A stretch of 54,577 nt of DNA from JAXLRU01 sp046330935. Lineage in GTDB: Bacteria; Actinomycetota; Actinomycetes; Actinomycetales; Kineosporiaceae. The position numbers were made by a program, and so were the translations under genes. Shown here piece after piece: positions 8,325 through 17,307 of this stretch. The stretch is from contig JAXLRU010000014.1 in the NCBI GenBank assembly GCA_046330935.1, forward strand, positions 1 to 54,577, in the 5' to 3' direction. The number at the start of each line of letters is the position of its first letter. Position 1 is the first letter of the stretch. The notes below the pieces were generated by a model. The model was not told the DNA's origin and searched no databases. It worked only from the letters and a program-made list of their open reading frames with translations.

Positions 8325-9386
8325 TCAGGCCGGTAGCCCGGCCTGGACGCTCGTGACGGGCAGCGACGAGTCCGCCGGTGCGTCGAGCCGGGACGGCTCG
8401 CGGCCCCGCATCACCATCTGGGCGCCCAGCGCGGCGACCATCGCCCCGTTGTCCGTGCACAGGCCCGGCCGGGGCACCCGCAGGCGCACGCCCGCCTCGG
8501 CGCAGCGCTGCTCCGCGAGGGCCCGCAGGCGCGAGTTGGCGGCCACTCCCCCGCCGATCAGCAGGTGGTCCACGCCCTGCTCGCGGCAGGCGAGCAGCGC
8601 CTTGCGGGTGAGCACGTCGACGACGGCCTCCTGGAAGGACGCCGCCACGTCGGCGACCGGCACGGGCAGGCCCTGCGCCTGCCGCCGCTCCACCCAGCGG
8701 GCGACGGCCGTCTTCAACCCCGAGAAGGAGACGTCGTACCGGTGTCGGGCCATGTCGTGGGGGGCGGTCAGCCCGCGCGGGAACGCGATGGCGTCGCGGT
8801 CGCCGTCCCGGGCCGTGCGGTCGACGTGCGGGCCCCCCGGGAACGGGAGCCCCAGCAGCCGCGCCACCTTGTCGAACGCCTCGCCCGCCGCGTCGTCGAT
8901 CGTCTGCCCCAGGGGCCGCACGCCGGCGGTGAGGTCCTCGACCAGCAGCAGCGAGGAGTGCCCCCCCGAGACGAGCATCGCGATCGCGGGTTCGGGCAGC
9001 GGCCCGTGCTCGAGGGCGTCGACGGCGACGTGCGCCGCCAGGTGGTTCACCGCGTAGTACGGCTTGCCCAGGGCCAGGGCGAGGGCCTTGGCGGCCGCGA
9101 CACCGACCACGAGCGCACCGGCCAGGCCCGGGCCGGTGGTGACCGCGACGGCGTCGACGTCGGCGGGGCGCACCCCCGCCTCGGCGAACGCCCGCTCCAG
9201 CGTCGGGACCATCGCCTCGAGGTGGGCCCGGCTGGCCACCTCGGGCACCACCCCACCGAACCGGGCGTGCTCGGCGACCGACGAGGCGACCGTGTCGGTG
9301 AGCAGGGTGGTGCCGCGGACCAGGCCGATGCCGGTCTCGTCGCAGGAGGTCTCCAGTCCGAGCACCAGCGGCAGGTCACGACTCAC
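8325..9386 (-). CDS. tsaD: tRNA t6A37 threonylcarbamoyltransferase subunit TsaD
   Basis: The 353-residue protein transfers threonylcarbamoyl from TC-AMP to A37 of ANN-decoding tRNAs, with TsaB and TsaE. It shows the ASKHA-type N-terminus LGLETSCDETGIGLV, the metal-binding histidines in VNHLAAH, and the nucleotide-binding SGGHSSLLLV and GGGVAANSRLR. GTG 9386 is the start used. In most actinobacteria it follows rimI directly, but here a DUF4328 gene and an opposite-strand monooxygenase-like gene lie between. The gap to the DUF4328 stop is 10 bp, so those two may share a transcript. Confidence 0.96.
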   Translation of the reverse strand: MSRDLPLVLGLETSCDETGIGLVRGTTLLTDTVASSVAEHARFGGVVPEVASRAHLEAMVPTLERAFAEAGVRPADVDAVAVTTGPGLAGALVVGVAAAKALALALGKPYYAVNHLAAHVAVDALEHGPLPEPAIAMLVSGGHSSLLLVEDLTAGVRPLGQTIDDAAGEAFDKVARLLGLPFPGGPHVDRTARDGDRDAIAFPRGLTAPHDMARHRYDVSFSGLKTAVARWVERRQAQGLPVPVADVAASFQEAVVDVLTRKALLACREQGVDHLLIGGGVAANSRLRALAEQRCAEAGVRLRVPRPGLCTDNGAMVAALGAQMVMRGREPSRLDAPADSSLPVTSVQAGLPA

Positions 9387-9396
9387 CCGCGAGATC

Positions 9397-10107
9397 CTAG
9401 GCCGCCCCGCCCACCCGCCCCGCCTGCTCCACCAGCCGGTCGTGGGCGCGGGTCAGCAGCCGCACCAGCCGCACCCAGACGGTCGCGGCGGCGAGGGTGA
9501 GCGCCACCTGCGCCGGGGCGAGCACGAGCAGCAGGTCGGCCTGCACGGGCGTGCTCAGCGTCAGGGTGAACGCCGCGCCGCCGGTGGCGGTCATCGCGAG
9601 GTAGGCCGCCCACCACAGGCGCACGAGCGGCACCTCGTCGGTCATGCCCCTCGGCCGCCGGCGCAGCAGCGCGCGGGCGACGTCGGAGACGACCCAGGCG
9701 GGCAGGATCCAGTTCGCCGCGGGCACCAGCCAGCACTGCCACGCCATGGCCCGCTCGGCCGCTTGCCCGCCGGGGTCGATCAGCCGGGCAGTGGCGTGCA
9801 GCCGGCTCAGCCACAGCCCGCCGCACCACCACCCCAGGAACGCCGCGACCAGCACCGGCAGGGCGCTGCGGTGGTAGTCGGACAGCGGGGCCGACGGGTC
9901 GGGCCCGTACCGGGCCCAGTCGCGGCACCCCATCACCTGGACGACGGCGACGGCCAGCTGCGCCACCACCCACAGCCGGGCGGAGGCGACGGCGAGGCGC
10001 GCCCTGCCGCGGGCGCGGCGACGCCCGGGCGGCGGCAGCGGCAGGACGAGCAGGGGCGCGCGGCGGACCGTGGACGGTCCCGCCCCCGCCGCCTCGCCTC
10101 CTCGCAT
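9397..10107 (-). CDS. DUF4328-like integral membrane protein
   Basis: The 236-residue protein has a basic N-terminus and several hydrophobic segments (LWVVAQLAVAVVQVMG, LPVLVAAFLGWWCGGLWL, a WLVPAANWILPAWVVSDVAR core, LWWAAYLAMTATGGAAFTL and a last helix ending LTLAAATVWVRLV). The W-x-VPxxNWxxP pattern with following basic residues is typical of DUF4328 proteins of actinomycetes. Function is unknown. It starts with ATG 10107 and stands 10 bp upstream of tsaD, so it may be its co-transcribed leader gene. The assignment rests on pattern memory. Confidence 0.65.
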   Translation of the reverse strand: MRGGEAAGAGPSTVRRAPLLVLPLPPPGRRRARGRARLAVASARLWVVAQLAVAVVQVMGCRDWARYGPDPSAPLSDYHRSALPVLVAAFLGWWCGGLWLSRLHATARLIDPGGQAAERAMAWQCWLVPAANWILPAWVVSDVARALLRRRPRGMTDEVPLVRLWWAAYLAMTATGGAAFTLTLSTPVQADLLLVLAPAQVALTLAAATVWVRLVRLLTRAHDRLVEQAGRVGGAA

Positions 10108-10188
10108 GCCAGGGACTGTAGTGACCGCACAGGGCTACGCATCCTTCACGGCACGCAGTCGTGACCGAGGCGTGTCTAGGCTGGCGGG

Positions 10189-10542
10189 ATGCTGCTGGAA
10201 CTGGTGGACCTCGAGGTGCGCGACGGATTCACTCCCGCGCTGGAGGCGGCGCTGTGCGAGGTCCGCCAGCGGGTGTTCTCCTCGGCCGGCTTCCGCGGCT
10301 TCGACGTGGCGCAGGACGCCGCGGACCCGGCCCTCTTCGTCGTCCAGGTGCGCTGGGAGTCCGCCGAGGAGCTGGCCCGGCACACGGCGACGCGGTTCGA
10401 GCGGTGCTGGGATCCGGTCCAGCCCCTGCTGGCACGGGCCCCGCGGGTGCGTCACCTCGTGCAGCGCGAGGGTCTCGGCCTGCACGGCCCTGGCGTCGTC
10501 GACGACCTCGGGTGGTTGCGGGCAGACGCCGGCGACGGCTGA
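10189..10542 (+). CDS. Antibiotic biosynthesis monooxygenase (ABM)-like small protein
   Basis: The 117-residue protein has the layout of the ABM dimeric ferredoxin-like fold: an N-terminal strand LLELVDLEVRDG, a helix with VFSSAGFRGFDVAQDAAD, then LFVVQVRWESAEELARHTAT and a tail. ABM proteins act as small monooxygenases or as unassigned dimeric sensors. No cofactor residue can be named. The gene is on the plus strand within a minus-strand block, 12 bp from the rimI stop and 81 bp from the DUF4328 start, so it has its own promoter. Confidence 0.65.
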   Translation: MLLELVDLEVRDGFTPALEAALCEVRQRVFSSAGFRGFDVAQDAADPALFVVQVRWESAEELARHTATRFERCWDPVQPLLARAPRVRHLVQREGLGLHGPGVVDDLGWLRADAGDG

Positions 10543-10554
10543 GCGCGGCCCCCC

Positions 10555-11055
10555 TCAGGCCGGGACGCCGCCCGGCAGGGGCCGCAGCCGCATCACGAGG
10601 GCGTCGACGTCGCCCGGCTGGTAGTACCGGCGGCGCACGGCGATCTGCTCGAAGCCCTCGCTGCGGTACAGCGCGATCGCGGGGGCGTTGTCGGCGCGCA
10701 CCTCCAGCAGCAGCGCGCTCGCGCCGCCGTCGCGGGCCAGGCCGATCAGCTCGCGCAGTAGCCGGCGGCCCACCCCGCGGCCCTGCACGCCGGCGTCCAC
10801 GCCCACGGTCTGCACGTCGGCCTCGGCGCCGCCGACCATGACCCCGGCGTAACCGACGACCCGCCCGTCCAGGTCGGCGGCCAGGTAGCGGCGGGTGGCG
10901 TGCTGGGCGAGCTCCGACCAGAACGTCTCGACCGACCACGCCGTCGGCCCGAAGAGCTCGCGCTCCAGCCGCGCCACCTGCATGAGGTCCCACCAGCGCA
11001 GCGGCCGCAGCACGACGTCGCCCGCCCCGCCCTCCCGGACGCCGGGTGCCGTCAC
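10555..11055 (-). CDS. rimI: Ribosomal protein S18 alanine N-acetyltransferase RimI
   Basis: The 166-residue GNAT enzyme contains the acetyl-CoA-binding motif GVDAGVQGRGVGRRLLREL and the family's ALLLEVRADNAPAIALYRSE followed by GF and RRRYYQPG. RimI acetylates N-terminal amines of proteins such as S18, and in actinobacteria shows broader N-acetyltransferase activity. GTG 11055 overlaps the tsaB stop as GTGA, so it is translationally coupled to tsaB. The context tsaE-tsaB-rimI is the usual one. Confidence 0.92.
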   Translation of the reverse strand: MTAPGVREGGAGDVVLRPLRWWDLMQVARLERELFGPTAWSVETFWSELAQHATRRYLAADLDGRVVGYAGVMVGGAEADVQTVGVDAGVQGRGVGRRLLRELIGLARDGGASALLLEVRADNAPAIALYRSEGFEQIAVRRRYYQPGDVDALVMRLRPLPGGVPA

Positions 11056-11729
11056 TGCAGGACGCGCTTGCGGCCCGCCGGCTCCACGGCGTCGGGGCGG
11101 CGCAGGTAGAGGGGTTCCAGCGGCAGCAGCGTGCCGGGGGCGCGACCGTCGAGCGCGCGCACGGCCACCTGCGCCAGATCGGCCGCGTCCACCTCCAGCG
11201 GGTCCAGCGCCGGCCCGAGCGACTCGGCGTACAGCTGCGCGCCGCGGCCCGCGACGGGCGCTCCCGACCGCGTGACGTCCGCGGCGGCGGACACCGCGGG
11301 ATGCGCCGTGCGGACGTACCCGTGCTCGGCGAGCCGGTAGGGCGCCCAGTAGACCTCGCGGCGGCGGGCGTCGGTGGCCACGACCAGCTCGGCCGGCGCG
11401 GCGTCGCCCTCGCGCGCGAGCACTCCCTGGGCGATCGCGTCCAGGGAGCAGACGCCGTGCACGGGTACCTGGGCGGCCCAGGCGAGCACCGCAGCCGTCG
11501 TGATGCCCACCCTCAGCCCGGTGAAGGGCCCGGGGCCGACGCCCACGGCGACGCCGGTCAGGTCGGCCACGCTCGCCCCGCACCCCTCGAGGACCTCGAC
11601 GATCTGGGGGGCGAGCAGTTCGGCGTGCCGGCGGGCGTCGAGCTGCGCCAGGTGGGCGCACGCCCCGCCGTCGTCCAGCAGGGCGACGGTGACGGCGGCC
11701 GTGGAGGTGTCGAGGGCCAGCAGCAGCAC
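11052..11729 (-). CDS. tsaB: t6A biosynthesis dimerisation partner TsaB
   Basis: The 225-residue ASKHA-fold protein begins VLLLALDTSTAAVTVALLDD and contains RRHAELLAPQI and VGVGPGPFTGLRVGITTA, both diagnostic for TsaB (YeaZ). It dimerises with TsaD and recruits TsaE in the t6A complex; it has no separate catalysis. GTG 11729 is chosen because it begins the first beta strand of the family. It follows tsaE after 11 bp and overlaps rimI. Confidence 0.93.
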   Translation of the reverse strand: MLLLALDTSTAAVTVALLDDGGACAHLAQLDARRHAELLAPQIVEVLEGCGASVADLTGVAVGVGPGPFTGLRVGITTAAVLAWAAQVPVHGVCSLDAIAQGVLAREGDAAPAELVVATDARRREVYWAPYRLAEHGYVRTAHPAVSAAADVTRSGAPVAGRGAQLYAESLGPALDPLEVDAADLAQVAVRALDGRAPGTLLPLEPLYLRRPDAVEPAGRKRVLQ

Positions 11730-11740
11730 GCGGGCCGCCG

Positions 11741-12337
11741 TCAGCGGGCGCCGGGCAGGTCCAGACCTGCCCACCGCTGCCCGAACCCACGCAGGTGCAC
11801 GGTGCGCGGCTCGTCGCCGTCGACGACGCGGTCGGGACCGGCGCCGCCCACGGGGCGGGTGATCCGGATCTCCAGCCGGGCGGCGGCGAGGTCTTCGACG
11901 AGGCCCTCCCCCCACTCGACGACGGTCACGGACTCCTCCAGCGACGCGTCGAGGTCGAGGTCGTCGACCTCGGCCAGCGAGCCCAGCCGGTAGGCGTCGA
12001 CGTGCACGAGCGGAGTGGTCCCGGTGCCCGCGGGATGCACGCGGGCGATGACGAAGGTGGGGCTGGTGACCTCGCCGCGCACGCCCAGGCCCGCGCCCAG
12101 GCCCCGCGTGAGCGTGGTCTTGCCGGCCCCGAGGTCACCGGTCAGGACGAGGAGGTCCCCGGCCCGGACCGCTGACGCGAGGTAGTGGCCGAGGTCGGCC
12201 ATGTCGCGCGAGGTGGGGACGACGACGTCGACCTCCACGCTGGGCGCGTCGACCGCGTCGGCGTGCGGCAGGGACTCGGCTCGGTGAGCACCGTTCACGT
12301 GCGGCTCCTCGGGCGTCGGGGTGCTCGTCACGGTCAC
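11741..12337 (-). CDS. tsaE: t6A biosynthesis ATPase TsaE
   Basis: The protein of about 198 residues has a P-loop TGDLGAGKTTLTRGLGAGLG, SPTFVIARVH and the YRLGSLAEVDDLDLD plus VVEWGEGL segments of TsaE, the ATPase that resets the TsaBD complex. It has a roughly 40-residue N-terminal tail that is poorly conserved in such proteins. The start is GTG 12337 or GTG 12331, both after GCGAGGA; the second has better spacing. It heads the tsaE-tsaB-rimI unit, 173 bp after the hydrolase stop. Confidence 0.93.
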   Translation of the reverse strand: MTVTSTPTPEEPHVNGAHRAESLPHADAVDAPSVEVDVVVPTSRDMADLGHYLASAVRAGDLLVLTGDLGAGKTTLTRGLGAGLGVRGEVTSPTFVIARVHPAGTGTTPLVHVDAYRLGSLAEVDDLDLDASLEESVTVVEWGEGLVEDLAAARLEIRITRPVGGAGPDRVVDGDEPRTVHLRGFGQRWAGLDLPGAR

Positions 12338-12510
12338 ATCCTCGCCGATTCTCGACGCGGGACGTGCGGACGAGCCGACGGACTCGTCAGGCGGCGGGCA
12401 CGACGACGATGTCGTACCGCAGGCTGATCCGCCCGGGCCACGGCGAACCGATCCCCGAGTGTGGACCCTCCGAAGCGGCAACGCCATCCCTGCAGCTCAT
12501 CGCGGACCCC

Positions 12511-13689
12511 TCAGGCGACGCCCTCGCGCCGGTGGCGGCGACGAACGGCCGTGACCGTACGCGTGACCGGCCGGCGGGCCCGCACCGCACGGCCCGCACG
12601 GGACCGACCCCGGCTGGTGGCGCGGCGCAGCACGTCCTCCAGGTGGGCGGTCACGATGCCCGGGTGTTCGAGCATCACGAGGTGCCCGGCGTGGCGGACG
12701 ACGACGTGCTCGGCGCCAGGCAGCAGCGCCGCGATCTCCTCGCTGTGGGACGTCGGCGTGAGCAGGTCGCCGTCGCCGACGAGCACGAGCAGTTCGGCAC
12801 CGGACAGCGCCTCCAGCCCCTGGCGCTTGTCGTGGCTGCCGAAGGCGGGCAGGAAGTCGCCGATCACCCGGATGTCCGTGGCCGCGATCATGGCGGCGGT
12901 GAAGCGGAGCAGGCCGGGGCTCACCGGCCCCGCGTAGGACCACCGGCGCACCAGCACCGACTCGAGGTCGCTGCCCAGCCGCCGCCCGCGCTGGACCAGC
13001 CCCGGGGTCAGCGACAGCGCCGAGACCGTGGCGGGGGCCACCCGGTGCACGAGAGGGCCCAGCCCGGGCAGCCCGAAGTCGGCCTTGCCCAGCCCTCCGG
13101 CGCTTGTGGACACCAGGGCCGCGCCGAGGACCCGCTCGCGGACGAGGTCGGGCCGCTGGGCGGCCAGCGACATCACGGTCATGCCGCCCATCGAGTGGCC
13201 CACCAGCACCAGCGGCCCCTGGGGCGCGACCGCCTCGAGCACGGCGGCGAGGTCCTCGCCCACCTGGTCGATGGTCGCCGACGCCCGCGGGCCGCGCTCG
13301 GAGCGGCCGTGCCCGCGCTGGTCCCAGAACACCATCCGGTAGCGGCCGCGCAGCGCCATCCGCTGGTAGTGCCAGGAGTCGAGGGTGAGGGCGTAGCCAT
13401 GGCTGAAGACGAGGGTCGGCGCCTGCGGGGACGCCTCGGCGGGCTCGTCCACCTCGACGTGCAGGAGGGTGCCGTCCGAGGCCCGCACCTGCTCCACCCG
13501 CCCGCGCAGGCTGCCGTAGGCGATGCCGAACTCGTCGACCTGGGCCTCCACGCGCCCGCGGTGGCGGCCCGGCACGAGCGGGCGGCCCATGGCGACGCGC
13601 TCGACGGCGCTGCCCACCACCGCACCCACACCGGCGGCGGCGAGCCCGACGCCGAGGGAGACCAGGCCGACGCGCGGGCCCTCAGCCAT
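12511..13689 (-). CDS. Alpha/beta-fold hydrolase
   Basis: The 392-residue protein has a hydrophobic N-terminus (VGLVSLGVGLAAAGVGAVVG) that may anchor it, followed by a complete alpha/beta hydrolase domain: oxyanion HGYALTLDSW, nucleophile elbow VLVGHSMGGMTVM, acid in LLVLVGDGDLLTP and the catalytic His in VVVRHAGHLVMLEHP. The tail is very basic (RRATSRGRSRAGRAVRARR). An orthologue between alr and tsaE is usual in actinobacteria (lysophospholipase-like by annotation), but the substrate is unknown. Its ATG overlaps the alr stop by 8 bp, so alr and this gene are probably coupled. Confidence 0.88.
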   Translation of the reverse strand: MAEGPRVGLVSLGVGLAAAGVGAVVGSAVERVAMGRPLVPGRHRGRVEAQVDEFGIAYGSLRGRVEQVRASDGTLLHVEVDEPAEASPQAPTLVFSHGYALTLDSWHYQRMALRGRYRMVFWDQRGHGRSERGPRASATIDQVGEDLAAVLEAVAPQGPLVLVGHSMGGMTVMSLAAQRPDLVRERVLGAALVSTSAGGLGKADFGLPGLGPLVHRVAPATVSALSLTPGLVQRGRRLGSDLESVLVRRWSYAGPVSPGLLRFTAAMIAATDIRVIGDFLPAFGSHDKRQGLEALSGAELLVLVGDGDLLTPTSHSEEIAALLPGAEHVVVRHAGHLVMLEHPGIVTAHLEDVLRRATSRGRSRAGRAVRARRPVTRTVTAVRRRHRREGVA

Positions 13690-14929
13690 CGCGACCCCCC
13701 ACCCACATCCGGGGCAGGCGCAGCCCCGGCCTGCTCACGATCTCGTAGCTGATGGTGGCGGCGGCCCTGGCCCAGTCCTCGGCCGTGGGCCCGCCGTCGC
13801 GGCCGTCGCCGAAGAGCACGGCGACGTCGCCGAGCTCCACGCCGGCGCCGTCGGGGTCGTGCAGGTCCACCACGATCTGGTCCATCGACACGCGCCCGGC
13901 CACGGTGTAGCGGGCGCCGCGCAGGGACACGGGCCCGGTGTTGCCCGCGTGCCGCGGGACGCCGTCGGCGTAGCCCAGGGGCAGCAGCGCGAGCGTCGTG
14001 GCCGCCGACGTCGTGTAGGTGTGCCCGTAGGCCACGCCGGTGCCCGCGGGCACCCGCTTGAGCAGGGCCACGCGCGCCAGCAGCGACATGGCGGGCCGCA
14101 GCCCGGCCTGCGCCGGGTCGGGCACGAGGTCGGGCACCGGGGACAGCCCGTAGACGGCCAGCCCGGGGCGCACGAGGTCCCAGTGGGTCTGCGGGGACAT
14201 CAGGGTGGCGGCGGAGTTCGCGAGGTGGCGCACCTCCAGGCGCGCACCGAGCCGTTCGGCGAGCGCGACGGCGTCGGCGAACGCCTCGCACTGCGCCGCC
14301 ACCGTCGGGTGGTCGGGGGCGTCGGCCCAGGCGAGGTGGGACATCAGCCCCACCCACGCCACCACGCCCTCGGCCTGCGCGCGCAGCACGTCGGCGAACA
14401 GCTGCAGCCAGTCGGGCGCGGGGACGCCGTTGCGTGCCAGCCCCGTGTCGACCTTCACGTGCACCCGGGCGGTCACGCCGGTGGCCCGGGCAGCCGCCAC
14501 GACCTCGGTGAGCGCCCACGCCGAGCTGATCCCCAGGTCCACGCCGGCAAGCAGCGCCTCGGCGAAGCGGTCGCCGGGGACGGTCAGCCACGACACCAGC
14601 GGGGCCGCCACCCCGGCCGCGCGCAGGGCCAGGGCCTCGGCGAGCTGCGCGGTGCCCAGCCAGGTGGCGCCGCCGTCGAGGGCGGCGCGCGCGCACGGGA
14701 CCAGCCCGTGCCCGTACGCGTCCGCCTTCACCACCGCCATGACCTGCGCAGTACCCGCGCGCTCGCGCAACGACGCGACGTTGTCGCGGACGGCGTCGAG
14801 ATCGACGATCGCGGCCGCGGGGACGCCGTCGGGGAGCAGGGGCGGGCCGGAGGGCGCGGACGGCGCGACGTGGGCCCGCGCCCGGGTGGGGGCCGCGGAC
14901 CGGGCGTCGGCGGTGGGGATGTCGGTCAT
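13682..14929 (-). CDS. alr: Alanine racemase
   Basis: This 415-residue PLP enzyme makes D-alanine for peptidoglycan. It has the PLP lysine in VMAVVKADAYGHGLVP, GTAQLAEALALR, the phosphate-binding and active-site region NGVPAPDW, and the catalytic tyrosine in GTGVAYGHTYTT followed by LPLGYADGVPR. The VSMDQIVVDL segment is also conserved. ATG 14929 is preferred over the longer frame because the upstream residues lack family similarity. About 45 residues precede the barrel start AAIVDLDAVRDNV, slightly long. It lies 25 bp downstream of nnr. Confidence 0.95.
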   Translation of the reverse strand: MTDIPTADARSAAPTRARAHVAPSAPSGPPLLPDGVPAAAIVDLDAVRDNVASLRERAGTAQVMAVVKADAYGHGLVPCARAALDGGATWLGTAQLAEALALRAAGVAAPLVSWLTVPGDRFAEALLAGVDLGISSAWALTEVVAAARATGVTARVHVKVDTGLARNGVPAPDWLQLFADVLRAQAEGVVAWVGLMSHLAWADAPDHPTVAAQCEAFADAVALAERLGARLEVRHLANSAATLMSPQTHWDLVRPGLAVYGLSPVPDLVPDPAQAGLRPAMSLLARVALLKRVPAGTGVAYGHTYTTSAATTLALLPLGYADGVPRHAGNTGPVSLRGARYTVAGRVSMDQIVVDLHDPDGAGVELGDVAVLFGDGRDGGPTAEDWARAAATISYEIVSRPGLRLPRMWVGGRDG

Positions 14930-14954
14930 GGCACGGGCAAGTCTGGCACCGCGG

Positions 14955-16472
14955 TCAGCCCGCGGCGAGGAGCCCTGCCACCACGGCGGGCACGGCACGG
15001 GCCACGTCGAGGACCCGCAGGGGCCCGCCCGCCGACGCCGCGCGGGCGGCACGACCGTGGACGGCCGCGGCCACCGCGCCCGCGTCGGCGGGCGCCAGTC
15101 CCGCGGCGAGCAACGTGCCCGCGATCCCCGCCAGGACGTCCCCGGCCCCTGCCGTCGCGAGCCACGCCGGCGCGTCCGCCTGGCTGGTCACCGTCGCCGT
15201 TCCCGGCGGGACGACGAGCGTCGTGTGCCCCTTGAGCAGCACCGTCGCATCGAGGGCGTCGGCCGCGCGCCGCGCGTGCTCCAGCGGCCGCGCCTCGACC
15301 TCGCTGCGGGCGGGGCCCCCGCCCCCCGACAGCGCGCCGAGGAGGCGGGCCAGCTCCCCTGCGTGCGGGGTGAGGAGCAGGTCAGCCCGGGGGCGCCGCC
15401 CCGCACCGACCTCGCGGGCGAGCACCTCCAGCCCTCCGGCGTCGACGACGCACGGCTGGTCCCCCTGCAGGGCGGCCGCGACGGCGGCGGCCTGGTCGGG
15501 CGCCGCGTCGGGGTCGACGCCGCTGCCGAGCAGCCACGCCTGCACCCGCCCGGTGCCGCGCACCACCTCCGGCCAGTGCTGGAGCACGTGGTCGGTGGCC
15601 CCGTCCGGCCCCACGTAGCGGATCATACCCGCACCGGCGTGCAGGGCACCGCCGGTGGCCAGGACGGCGGCGCCGGGGTAGGTGTCGGAGCCCGCGACCA
15701 CCCCGAGGACGCCGCGGGCGTACTTGTCCTCGCGCGGGCCCGGCACCGGCCACAGCGCGGCCAGGTCGGCGTCGGCCAGCCGCCGCACCGCGGGCGCCAG
15801 GCCCGCCAGCGGGCACCCCGGGCCCGTCATGGCGAGGTCGACGACCTCGAGGCGGCCCGCCGCCCCGGAGGCGGGCGGCAGCAGCAGGCACGGCTTGGCG
15901 GCGCCGAAGGTGACGGTGAGGTCGGCGCGCACGTGGCTCGCGCGGAGATCCTCGCCCGGCGGCAGCGTGGCGCCATCGGGGTCGACGCCGCTGGGCAGGT
16001 CGACGGCGACCACGAGCGCGGTGTCGGGCACGAGCGACAGCAGCGTGGGGACGGGCTCCCTCAGCCCCGGCCCGGCCCCGAGGCCGGCGATGCCGTCGAC
16101 GACGAGGTCCACCCCGCGCGAGGGCGTCCAGGTGCCCGCCCCGCGCACCCGTCCGCCGCATCGCCGCAGCTCGTCGAGGCCCTGGGCCGAGCTGCCCCCG
16201 CCCACCCGACCGGCCACGAGCACCGCGTCGACGGATGCGCCCCGAGCGGCCAGCCGGGCACCCGCCCACAGCGCGTCGCCCCCGTTGCCGCCGGAACCGG
16301 CCAGCACGAGCACCCTCGCCCCCGCGACGCCGCCCCGGCGGGCGCGCAGCTCGCGGGCGCAGGCGGCCGCGAGCCCCGCCGCGGCACGCTGCATGAGGGC
16401 ACCCGGCGGCGTCCGCGCGAGCAGGGCGTCCTCCGCCGCCCGGACGTCGGCCACCGACCACGCCTGGAGCAT
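14955..16472 (-). CDS. nnr: Bifunctional NAD(P)H-hydrate epimerase / ADP-dependent dehydratase
   Basis: The 505-residue protein repairs damaged NAD(P)H hydrates. The N-terminal epimerase domain has VADVRAAEDALL, the LAGSGGNGGDALWAGARLAA loop and VVAVDLPSGVDPDG. The C-terminal ribokinase-like dehydratase domain has YARGVLGVVAGSDTYPGAAVL, LLTPHAGELARLLG, VLLKGHTTLVVPPG and the anion hole ATAGAGDVLAGIAGTLLA. Both halves appear complete. ATG 16472 fits the family start (MLQAWSVADVR). The gene is divergent from the acetyltransferase gene, with 204 bp between them, and leads the nnr-alr-hydrolase series. Confidence 0.95.
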   Translation of the reverse strand: MLQAWSVADVRAAEDALLARTPPGALMQRAAAGLAAACARELRARRGGVAGARVLVLAGSGGNGGDALWAGARLAARGASVDAVLVAGRVGGGSSAQGLDELRRCGGRVRGAGTWTPSRGVDLVVDGIAGLGAGPGLREPVPTLLSLVPDTALVVAVDLPSGVDPDGATLPPGEDLRASHVRADLTVTFGAAKPCLLLPPASGAAGRLEVVDLAMTGPGCPLAGLAPAVRRLADADLAALWPVPGPREDKYARGVLGVVAGSDTYPGAAVLATGGALHAGAGMIRYVGPDGATDHVLQHWPEVVRGTGRVQAWLLGSGVDPDAAPDQAAAVAAALQGDQPCVVDAGGLEVLAREVGAGRRPRADLLLTPHAGELARLLGALSGGGGPARSEVEARPLEHARRAADALDATVLLKGHTTLVVPPGTATVTSQADAPAWLATAGAGDVLAGIAGTLLAAGLAPADAGAVAAAVHGRAARAASAGGPLRVLDVARAVPAVVAGLLAAG

Positions 16473-16676
16473 CGTCACCTCGCGGTCTCGGTCGGTCCGG
16501 GGGCGCGCGGCCTGGCCGAACGGGCCATAGTGGGACACGTGGACGCTACCGGCCCCTCCGGAGCGGGGCGCGCTGCCCTGCCCGACACCCTGCGCCTGGT
16601 CCGCCCCGCCGGCACCGAGCCGAGCGGGCCGCGGGGGCGCGGCGACGCGCGCCACGACGCTGCAGGAACGGGCACG

Positions 16677-17264
16677 ATGGCACGGACCGGCGGGGCGGCC
16701 GGGGCGCACGTGTCCGAGCGTGTGGGTGGCCCCTCGGCGTCGCGCCGGTGCGGGCCCACGCTCCTCGGCCCCCGCGTCGCGCTGGTCCCCCTGGCACCTC
16801 GGCACGTGCCGGCGCTGTGGCGGCTGCACCAGACGCCCGAGGTGAGCCGCTGGTGGGGCGAGCCCGACGAGCACTTCCCGTGGGCCCAGGAGCCGGCCGT
16901 CCCCATGGCCGTCACGTTGCGCGGCGGCGGCGACGCCGTCCGCGGGTACGTGCAGTACGCCGAGGAGCACGACCCGATGTACCGGCACGCCGGCATCGAC
17001 GTCTTCCTCGACCCCGCCGTGCACGGCCGTGGGCTGGGGCGGGAGGTGGTCGCCGTCCTCGCGACGTACCTCGTCGACGTCCTGGCGCACGAGCGCCTGG
17101 TGATCGACCCCGCCGTCGACAACGTGCGGGCGATCGCCTGCTACGAGGCGGTGGGCTTCCGGCCGGTGGGTGTGATGCGCCGCTACGAGCGGCTGCCGGA
17201 CGGGACGGTGCGCGACGGGCTGCTGATGGACCTGCTGCCCGAGGAGCTGGTGCGGCCCGGGTGA
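16677..17264 (+). CDS. GNAT family N-acetyltransferase, AAC(6')-like
   Basis: The protein of about 195 residues has a GNAT fold: VALVPLAPRHVPALWRLHQ, SRWWGEPDEHFPW, a central IDVFLDPAVHGRGLGREVV acetyl-CoA loop, and DPAVDNVRAIACYEAVGFRP near the end. The Trp-Trp-Gly followed by an IDVFL strand resembles aminoglycoside 6'-N-acetyltransferases of chromosomal type, but many such genes have other substrates and resistance should not be assumed. ATG 16677 has GCAGGAA about 10 nt upstream; inner starts are possible. It is 43 bp from coaA, likely co-transcribed. Confidence 0.8.
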   Translation: MARTGGAAGAHVSERVGGPSASRRCGPTLLGPRVALVPLAPRHVPALWRLHQTPEVSRWWGEPDEHFPWAQEPAVPMAVTLRGGGDAVRGYVQYAEEHDPMYRHAGIDVFLDPAVHGRGLGREVVAVLATYLVDVLAHERLVIDPAVDNVRAIACYEAVGFRPVGVMRRYERLPDGTVRDGLLMDLLPEELVRPG

Positions 17265-17307
17265 TCCCGGCGGCCCGGGTCGTGGAGGGCTGCGGGAGGA
17301 TGCGCGG

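Noticed and set aside
14205..17264. Long plus-strand frame across alr and nnr that ends as the GNAT protein
   Set aside because: Only the part from 16677 has family features; the rest is antisense to alr and nnr.
16677..17264. Acquired aminoglycoside resistance gene
   Set aside because: It resembles AAC(6') only in fold motifs, lies in a housekeeping region and shows no mobile element nearby.
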